Program-made: the position numbers and the translations under genes
The notes under the pieces: generated by a model
The model's database searches: none
What the model saw: only the letters and a program-made list of their open reading frames with translations
Told to the model about the DNA's origin: nothing
Origin: Fragilaria radians
Taxonomy: Eukaryota; Bacillariophyta; Fragilariophyceae; Fragilariales; Fragilariaceae
Assembly: GCA_900642245.1 (NCBI GenBank)
Contig: CAAAJI010000189.1
Coordinates: 79,124-89,293 of the forward strand
Direction: 5' to 3'
Length of the DNA: 10,170 nt
Part shown: in pieces, positions 1 to 6,861 of the stretch
Layout of the letters: the number at the start of each line of letters is the position of its first letter
How positions within the stretch are numbered: the first letter of the stretch is position 1

Positions 1-770
1 CCAATTCGAAATAAGTTAGATATTCAATAGAATACCCGGGACACCACAAGTTGTTGTGGCATATTTGGTCTTTGTAATAAGACATTTGGAAAAGGGAGGC
101 AAAAGAGGATAACCTTTTGCCCCCATTCCATATATGTTGAATTATCAAGTGTACTTTCAGGAAAGATTTATTAGTGTGAATAACCCAAATGAGATATGAG
201 ATGTATCTGATACATCCAATAGAGTTAGTAACAGTAAGAATAAAGAATTAAGATATTCAATCTTCTTACATTTCTATTTTGTAGTGGATCGCTTTAAGAG
301 TGGAAGGCCAGGCTTTGCTATACTTTCCTTCCATGAAGATGCTCCTTTTCCTTAAAGGGATGAGAATCAGCATAAGGCATGGTCTGATATACTTAATGCA
401 TTACAAGTGCTTTTCTTTTGATGTTTGAGGACTATTCCTGGGCGAACTTGTAAATATTTGTTGCTTTCGTTCAACGTTTCCATGGATAACAATAACTCTC
501 TTTCGGTATTTTAATGGGAAATGGGGTATTATCCTTTCTATTTGCAGCAGTCAACAGAGTATCAGATACATTTGTGTCAGTTGAATTGGTTTATTGAAAT
601 TAGTGTATCATAAGAGTAACCCTTTTCAAATTACTCCCTTTCTTGCTTCAAAAGCACTTTTATGCATTGGAGAACATTTTCTGGATTGAACATACTACCT
701 GAGTGTTATACTGCCCCCCTCATATGGACCGTATTGCATTATTACAGTACTGCCCGTTTAGACACGGCAC
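1..770. other. Intergenic, no gene recognised
   Basis: No open frame here resembles a known protein, and no tRNA or rRNA shape was found. The sequence is AT-rich and of mixed composition. Two small inverted repeats are visible: CCACAA at 44-49 with TTGTGG at 54-59 (4-nt loop), and TGGAAGG at 301-307 with CCTTCCA at 327-333 (19-nt loop). Both are short enough to be chance. The last few hundred bases would be the promoter side of the FAD-enzyme gene that starts at 771, but I see no convincing core promoter element. Confidence 0.5.
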
Positions 771-1527
771 ATGGTTGATGACAATCCAGGTGATAGACGC
801 TGCATTGCAATAATCGGAGCTGGATACGCAGGGCTTAGTTTGACTAACCTTTTGCTGAACAAGAACGCCTCTGAAAGCTAAATTACATGATTCTGTTATG
901 ATATTTGACGCGTTGCACCCACCTTCCACATTTGTGGAAGGTGACTTGTGTGTACCTATAGCGAGAGAATTATATCGGACCTTAGGGTGGACTTGGCCAG
1001 CTTTTTGCAAGAGAGGAATCAATGAGAATGAATCATTGATCCGAGAAGAAATCTTGCAGAAAGATTTGAGAAGAAAGCCGAATGTACAATACTATCATTT
1101 CTGCTACAAAATCGAAGCTGCTGGACCGGCTGGGAATTATTTGTCGCTTCACTTTAGGAATCGGACTAACGGATATGTCTTCTGTCATCCTACACTTTTT
1201 GATGTTGTTGTACTTTGCCACGGTGTTAGATCTTCTTCTCTGCTGCAGAACATCCCAGCTAAATTGGATACGAAGATACTTATTCTGGGAGATGCAAGAT
1301 TCTACAGGATATGGGACTTTGGTTACCTAAGGCTCAAGCAGGGAGCTAACCAAGCGATGAAGGATGCTATCGACGTTTCTAACTTGTTAAGAAGCAATGG
1401 GAGCGGTGATTGGGGAAAATACGGTTTGCAATTCAAGCGACGGGATACATCTAAGTCATACATTTGCCTCATATGTGTAGTTTGCTCCCTCATAGTCCTT
1501 TGCGGAAATTTGATTAGCAATCATTAG
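771..1527 (+). pseudogene. FAD-dependent monooxygenase-like gene, frameshifted
   Basis: The ATG at 771 opens a 36-residue frame ending at TAA 879-881. It holds a classic dinucleotide-binding motif, CIAIIGAGYAGL (GxGxxG), for the ADP part of FAD. The match then continues in the +1 frame, which is open from 859: SVMIFDA about 892-912 is the second Rossmann strand with its acidic end. A ...CHGVRSS segment follows (about 1219-1239, like the GADGVRS motif of UbiH/PHBH-type hydroxylases), then LILGDAR (1282-1302) and KQGANQAMKDA (1336-1368), the GD motif and FAD-pyrophosphate helix of that superfamily. The shift between 859 and 881 equals one extra base. Only about 15 residues separate the VRSS and GD motifs, where family members usually have a substrate domain of roughly 100 residues, so an internal deletion or a compact subfamily is likely. 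The C-terminus (about 1459-1512) is a hydrophobic, Cys-rich helix that could be a tail anchor. No GT-AG intron would repair the frame. A sequencing indel remains possible; the substrate is unknown. Confidence 0.6.
920..943. repeat. Perfect 10-bp inverted repeat
   Basis: CACCTTCCAC (920-929) and GTGGAAGGTG (934-943) are exact reverse complements around an ATTT loop. In a transcript this would make a strong hairpin just after the frameshift in the FAD-enzyme gene. The bases also encode PPSTFVEGD-type residues that fit the protein, so coding constraint or chance may explain it. Confidence 0.6.
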
Positions 1528-2920
1528 CACTCAAAATTAAAAATATCTTTGTTGAGATTCGATCGAACAAGTCTCTATTGAAAATAGGAGGAGCTGAGGC
1601 TAGCGACGAACATTGATCTTCAGCTTGATTCACGATGATTTTCATTCTGCTTCGCACTATTTTTCCTGAAGTATCGGTGCCAAGCATGTTATTGGTGAGT
1701 AAAGTTATAAGATAAATCTTTACCATTATGGAACGAACCTTAGAGAGTGCGTTGTCGGCTTACGTTTTGTCATGTAATTGATACATTATCGTGGAGGTAT
1801 TAGATATCGCTTGAGTTTAATGTGTATCAAAATGTACATTCAAAAAGCTACCTTTAATTCGTAAATCAACATGTCCTTGCATGTGCTAAATGTGCAGTGA
1901 TATCTGAATGAATTAACCGCAAATGTGTGTGGAAATCACTCACATCAGAAAAACCCAGACAAGTCACGGTTTATTTGTGCAACTTTGACGTATAGGTGGA
2001 GATATAATTCATGATTTGACAAGAATTATAATTGCAAGTGTCCTACATCATATTCATTAAGCTATCCCAAAGCTGGAATACGTTTCTTTTGAACGTGCAA
2101 AATGCCAAATAAAATCAGAAACATGGAAGCTAGTCAAAAAGACTAATAGATATAGTTGGTTATTTCCAAGTGGAAAATTTACTACGTTGAGTTACCTGGA
2201 AGCAATAATTTAGATCTTAAAATACTATTGTGTACATTGCAATGAAACATGGAATTAAAAAAAAGAAGTTGATATAAAGATCATCTTGTACTCTCTGACT
2301 GCAACACAGCCTTTGTACAAAGCATGTATTCTGATTCAGCGATTTACTCTAAACTATTTCCTATCAAACATTGTTCCCAAGGTCATGGAGGATTGGATGT
2401 TAATTGAACAAATGGCATGAATATTTTGCTATACTAGTTATCCAGGCAGTATTAGGGCTTATTATGTTGGATATCAAAACCTCACACAAATGAAAGCAGG
2501 ATGAGAGTGTTACAATGTGAATGTATTTCAGCTTTCCTGGTTTACAGAGACTACTTTCAAGGAATCCTGGACTAACTATGACGCATAAGAAGGTCAATGC
2601 CATCTTAGTATACTCACAAAAAAAATTATAGGACTGATATTGTCACGCTTATAACGTTTAATCACATTAGCCTGATGTCATTATTAGAATTTTTGAGGCA
2701 ATTCCTTAGTGAAAGGTTAGTGCAGGATTTTAACACATCAAATTCCTCTTGTGCGATTCTATTATTGAACGACAGCATGGATTTCCTTTCTGCTGGAAAT
2801 CTCCTAAGATACATCAAGATTGTTTCATAGACTAACTCCTTGGGTGCTCTAATGCCGGGCATTATCACACCAACAATATTACCTGCATACAAGTACTAGC
2901 CTTTACAGTTAATTTTTTGT
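1528..2920. other. Intergenic, no gene recognised
   Basis: This AT-rich stretch has no open frame longer than 76 codons, and none of the short ones (for example minus strand 2400-2603 and 2662-2892) resembles a known family or shows a coding-like pattern. No tRNA, transposon end or long repeat was seen. The 3' part, roughly 2600-2989, must include the promoter and 5' leader of the trypsin-fold gene downstream. I cannot point to a defined TATA or initiator element with confidence. Confidence 0.5.
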
Positions 2921-2989
2921 GTGAAGACTCTCCCAATTGTATCGAAAATTAGACATTTTCACATAATTCACACATCAGCAACTCACTCC

Positions 2990-4627
2990 ATGGCGCTAAT
3001 GAATTTTATCTTAGTATGTCTTCTTATGAGCATCGCATGCTATGCTTTCACAGAGCAAGATGATAGGGAACTTAAAAGCAGAATCGTCGGTGGAAATGTG
3101 GCAAATGCTATGCGATATCCTTACTTCGCCTACTTGAATATCACACGACGTGGACCATCCTATGACCGTTGTGGAGGTTCCTTAGTTGCTCGTGATATGA
3201 TTCTAACGGCAGCACAATGTATTAATATCGACAAGCGTATCATTCGGATTACTGCCACAGTGAATTACACACAAGTGACTGGAGGAAGGCCAACTGGATA
3301 TGAGTATATTCGAACAGTCACAAAACGAATTCCCTATCAAAACTACAATTCAGTTAAGAATACAGGTGATATCGGTCTACTTGTTTTAGATTTTCCAATC
3401 ACAAGTGTACCTCTGATGAAGATCAACCGTGCTTTGAGTAGACCTTTTGAAGGACAAATTCTTACTATGATCGGCCATGGAAAAACATCGGCTACCGGCA
3501 ATGTTTATCCTAAGTCCTTGCAGGAAGTTTCTTTGCCTACAATTTCTCACGAAGATTGTAATGATATAAACTCTTACAAAGGAACCATTTTTGAATCAGC
3601 GATGATTTGCGCGGGAGAATTTGGTAGAGATAGTTGTTACGGTGATGCCGGTGGTCCACTTTTCATTCGTGGTACCACTTCCAGTCAAGACATTCAGGTT
3701 GGAATTTCCTCATTCGGCCGGTTATGCGGTCTTGCAAACTTTCCGGGTGTCTACACTAGAGTCTCCACCTATGCATCATGGATCCAAGAAGCGATCTGCG
3801 AAAACAGCAATAGTCCACCGTTGTCTTGCTTCAACCCCCCGCCAACCAAAAAGCCTACAAAAACTCCGACGAAACCCCCAACTCGTACACCTACAAGACC
3901 TCCTTCAAATACCCCTACAGGTGCCCCCACTAATATTCCAACTAGTAATCCTACTGCATCCCCAACAGGAAGTCCTACAAATACTCCCACTAATACCTTT
4001 ACCGACAATCCCACAGGCTCCCCCACCAGTAGTCCTACTGACTCCCCTACAAGTAGTCCTATCGCTTCTCCAACAGACTCCCCAACCAGCTCTCCAACAG
4101 ATTCTCCCACTAACTCTCCAACAGGCAATCCCACAGATTCTCCCACTAACTCTCCAACAGGCAATCCCACAGATTCTCCCACTGCTAGCCCCACTACTTC
4201 TCCCACATCAGATCCTGCTGCCTTGCCTACAGCGGCTCCTACTGCCTCACCCACAGGCGCTCCTACTACCACTCCCACAGGCACTCCTACAACTACTCCC
4301 ACAGGCACTCCTACAACTACTCCCACTGTCACTCCTACAACTGCTCCCACTGGCACTCCTACAACTACTCCCACAAGTACTCCTACAACCACTCCCACAG
4401 CGACTCCCACTCGTTCTCCAACATCAACTCCCACTGCTTCTCCAACTGCCATTCCTACAGCCCCCCCTAGTGCCTCTCCCACTACCTCTCCCACTACCTC
4501 TCCCACTTCCTCACCTACTTCCTCTCCTACAGCCTCTCCCACCGCCTCTCCAACTGCATCTCCTACTGCCTCTCCCACTGCTTCTCCTACTTCATCTCCA
4601 ACTAGTGCTCCAACTGGTGCTCCATGA
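2990..4627 (+). CDS. Secreted trypsin-fold pseudoprotease with Pro-Thr repeat stalk
   Basis: Family S1 (chymotrypsin fold). The frame is open from ATG 2921, but ATG 2990 is preferred because it puts a signal peptide at the N-terminus (MALMNFILVCLLMSIACYA, cleavage near A19), giving 545 residues. A short propeptide ends at SR|IVGG, the usual zymogen cleavage site (IVGG from about residue 32). The domain spans about residues 32-272. Paired cysteines are in place: CGGSL...AAQC (42-58 pair), DC...MIC (168-182) and SC...LC (191-220). The catalytic triad is broken. The His of the TAAHC box is Gln (CAA 3215-3217) and the Ser of GDSGGP is Ala (GCC 3647-3649). Only the Asp (DIGLL, 3368-3370) remains. 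Asp189, which sets trypsin P1 specificity, is kept (DSCYGDAGG). It is therefore predicted to fold and be secreted but not to cleave peptides. From about residue 283 to the end runs a Pro-Thr repeat stalk, with no GPI or membrane anchor after it. Likely role, inferred: an extracellular binding or inhibitory protein, or a cell-wall-associated one. Confidence 0.88.
   Translation: MALMNFILVCLLMSIACYAFTEQDDRELKSRIVGGNVANAMRYPYFAYLNITRRGPSYDRCGGSLVARDMILTAAQCINIDKRIIRITATVNYTQVTGGRPTGYEYIRTVTKRIPYQNYNSVKNTGDIGLLVLDFPITSVPLMKINRALSRPFEGQILTMIGHGKTSATGNVYPKSLQEVSLPTISHEDCNDINSYKGTIFESAMICAGEFGRDSCYGDAGGPLFIRGTTSSQDIQVGISSFGRLCGLANFPGVYTRVSTYASWIQEAICENSNSPPLSCFNPPPTKKPTKTPTKPPTRTPTRPPSNTPTGAPTNIPTSNPTASPTGSPTNTPTNTFTDNPTGSPTSSPTDSPTSSPIASPTDSPTSSPTDSPTNSPTGNPTDSPTNSPTGNPTDSPTASPTTSPTSDPAALPTAAPTASPTGAPTTTPTGTPTTTPTGTPTTTPTVTPTTAPTGTPTTTPTSTPTTTPTATPTRSPTSTPTASPTAIPTAPPSASPTTSPTTSPTSSPTSSPTASPTASPTASPTASPTASPTSSPTSAPTGAP
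4097..4183 (+). repeat. 36-nt tandem repeat, about 2.4 identical copies
   Basis: Bases 4101-4136 and 4137-4172 are identical, and the identity extends back into 4097-4100 and forward to 4183. Each unit encodes 12 residues (three Pro-Thr tetrapeptides). Identity at silent positions, against the varied codons of neighbouring units, points to recent unequal exchange or slippage. Confidence 0.9.
4256..4399 (+). repeat. 24-nt tandem repeat, six near-identical copies
   Basis: Units begin at 4256, 4280, 4304, 4328, 4352 and 4376, each encoding eight residues that alternate GTPT-like and TTPT-like tetrapeptides. Copies differ by only a few bases. This is a second, independent local expansion within the Pro-Thr stalk. 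Confidence 0.88.
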
Positions 4628-4769
4628 TTATTTGAAGGGAATCGAACTGATGAAGGTTTCCAGACGTTGTCAAAGAAAATCCAATTTCTGAATTGATGAC
4701 AGAAAACTTGCAGGGAAAGGTATAGTGTCCATATACGCTTGCTAAGCAGATAAAAGAAAAATATCAGTT

Positions 4770-4775
4770 AATAAA
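4770..4775 (+). terminator. Candidate poly(A) signal, trypsin-fold gene
   Basis: AATAAA followed by TGTAATGTT lies about 145 bases after the stop codon of the trypsin-fold gene, a sensible distance for 3'-end formation. The hexamer is expected often by chance in AT-rich DNA, so this is only a candidate. Confidence 0.3.
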
Positions 4776-6470
4776 TGTAATGTTAAAGCATTATGGCTTC
4801 CAAGTTGGTTTTAAATGTTAAATCAAGTAGGAATACAACTCAGTTGATGACCAGAATCGGGTTTCCAAACACAGTTCATTGGACTGGAAGACATAATGAA
4901 ATTGCAGAAAAAAAATTGCCAAAGAAAGCAAATGAAGCTAATACTTGCATATGACTACAATAGGGATAAATTCAATATAATGATTTGCAAATCTCATGAA
5001 TTTCCAAAACTTAGACGTTGGTATAACTTGACACAAGTCTTTTATACACCCATTTGTGTTCCCTTAATACCATGATAACTGTTGTGCCTTCCAGAAAGCA
5101 ATAAATATATTGTTTTGATTTCACAATAGCTTAAAACCTTTTTCAATAAGAAGAGAGGAAACCTCAAGACAAGGCATTTTGCAGAAATGCAAAACGGTAA
5201 GTTCAGTAGAGGACAACAAGCTGAAAGTGTCATTTTTGGAGACTAAAGCAAATGTGATAAACAAAGAGGAGTACGAACAAAAGTATCTAGCGAAGGAGGG
5301 TCCGTCATATATGGAGAGGCATAGATCCGGGAGAAACTTAAAGTATGGAAAGAGGCGCATCGAACTCACTTCTCTCACCAGTTTCTTTCATAAAGTAATA
5401 TTGAAGGTATCATGGCGCATCCTTACAAGATCAAAACTAGTTCTTGGCTAGTCTAGATATTAAGAAATTTTGAAATGTAGTGTGATCAAGCTCGAGGGAA
5501 AAAACAGTACAAGCAAAAGATCAACAAGAATAAATCAGGATCTATTAGAAACGGAATTGCTATGTAAGAAGTATAAAATAGTGCATGACATGGATAAACT
5601 TGAATAATAGACAGAAAGGACATGGCAGCAACAGAGAATTTTGAGACAACAAAGCATGTGATAAAGAAATAGAAATGCCAGAAAAAAGATTGATAAGAAA
5701 GTAACAAACAAGAGGAAAGAACACTCCCAAGAAAACAATTTCACAAGATCTCGATATGTCAAATTGTAATGATTTCATTGATGCGATATGAAATTCAAAT
5801 GGCAAGGGTCATTGATGATCACGACAATGCAAGAAATTATCATGTATCAAATAAGTTATGGTTCGAGAGAAAGGGTGAAAGCTAAATGAAAGGGAGTAGA
5901 TGAAAAAAAGGATACAAAGTGAAGATTGATTCAAATTTGAAGAATACAATTAAACAAGAAGAAAAAGCAAAAGTTTAGGCGTAATAAGGAAACATGCAAG
6001 GAAAAAGGAGCATCAATTGAGTGTCATCATGATGTAAAGAGGACACAGGAGAAGTAATGAATGATACTAACCAAGACATAGAAATTTCACGAAACAATTG
6101 TAGTCATTTTGTTCATGCTATTTGATGTAACTTGAATAAGCACCCATGAAAGGAAAGACTGGAAGATATCAGTCACTATGAAATGTAAGGAGATGATGTT
6201 AATCCATGAAATTGATGCATATCAATAAACGCAAAGAGACATAACGCACAAATCATGATCTAGAATAAAACAAATCAAAATGCGGATGTAGAGCAAGCAA
6301 AATTCAGTTTCAGGAATTCATCTTAGACATTGCAATTTTCTGAATGGAGATATTGAACGAAAATACAGAAGTAGATCTCACGTAAGGCATCTAAATGATG
6401 GAAGAGATATTGCATTCTCACATAGAACGTGTAAATTCATTATTGGCTACAAGGATATCTTTGAAACTAT

Positions 6471-6479
6471 TATAAAAAG
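6471..6479 (+). promoter_or_regulatory. TATA-like element upstream of transporter gene
   Basis: TATAAAAAG is a good match to a eukaryotic TATA box and sits 391 bases before the preferred transporter start at 6862. That would imply a leader of roughly 360 bases, which is long. It could be chance in AT-rich DNA. Confidence 0.2.
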
Positions 6480-6861
6480 GTCAAAATGTGAAGTAAAATA
6501 AAGTACTACTACAAGATGTCTAAACTAATGTTTTATTAAAGTTTGTATAAACTTTTCTTCTCAAAGCAATAATCAAAAATGTATTTCGATGAGAGATTAA
6601 AATCGAATTGTAATCAGTTTACCTTTTTAAGGAATTTCGAAGAGGAAAGAGTTAAAGTGAATGCTGGTAACACACCTATTTCCTTCATATCGTGTAATGT
6701 GGATCGAGTTAAAATTCTTGCCCTACGGTCTAATTTACATCGTGAATTCGCTTTCATGGAAAAGTGACGTGACAGTGTTCGTGTTTTCCACCTTAGTTCT
6801 TTTGAAAGTGAAATTCCAATACAAAAGATCTGTTAAAGATAGACCAGAATTTTTTTTAAAA

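Larger units (their letters stand above)
3836..4624 (+). repeat. Pro-Thr tetrapeptide repeat region (12-nt period)
   Basis: About 65 units of a 4-residue motif of the form xPTx (SPTA, TPTG, SPTS, KPTK and similar) fill the last 263 codons of the trypsin-fold gene. The early units are Lys/Arg-rich (3841-3900), the middle ones carry Asn, Asp and Gly, and the late ones are mostly Ser, Ala and Thr. Such Pro-Thr-Ser stalks are expected to be extended and heavily O-glycosylated, holding a domain away from the wall or membrane. The periodic DNA also creates long false open frames in the other frames, including 3769-4578 on the minus strand. Confidence 0.95.
4628..6861. other. Long AT-rich intergenic region with A/T strand asymmetry
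   Basis: This 2.2-kb stretch has no recognisable gene. From about 5.2 to 6.4 kb the + strand is strongly A-rich and T-poor. In four sampled 60-base lines (5641, 5881, 5941 and 6001) I count 120 A and 43 T in 240 bases. Stops are frequent in all frames. The longest + frame in the skewed part, 5179-5451 (90 codons, Lys/Glu-rich, no known domain), is probably a product of the composition. No terminal repeats or transposase/reverse transcriptase motifs were found. The last few hundred bases should hold the promoter and leader of the transporter gene. Confidence 0.55.

Noticed and set aside
859..900. A spliceosomal intron joining the two frames of the FAD enzyme
   Set aside because: No GT...AG pair in this short interval would remove a suitable length while keeping the adjoining motifs; a one-base shift fits better.
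2662..2892. 76-codon minus-strand frame just upstream of the trypsin-fold gene
   Set aside because: No recognisable family, no neighbour in a divergent arrangement, and a length expected by chance in this much spacer.
3769..4578. Long minus-strand frame of VGxxVGxx repeats (269 codons)
   Set aside because: It is the mirror of the 12-nt Pro-Thr repeat, which keeps several frames free of stops. Periodicity alone explains it.
3621..4691. Long + strand frame rich in Leu, Pro and Gln, offset from the protease
   Set aside because: It lies over the protease C-terminal half and the repeat stalk in another frame; it has no signal, no domain and only repeat-derived content.
5179..5451. 90-codon + frame, Lys/Glu-rich
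   Set aside because: It has no known domain, and its composition follows from the A-rich strand bias in this block. A small or decayed gene cannot be excluded, but nothing supports it.
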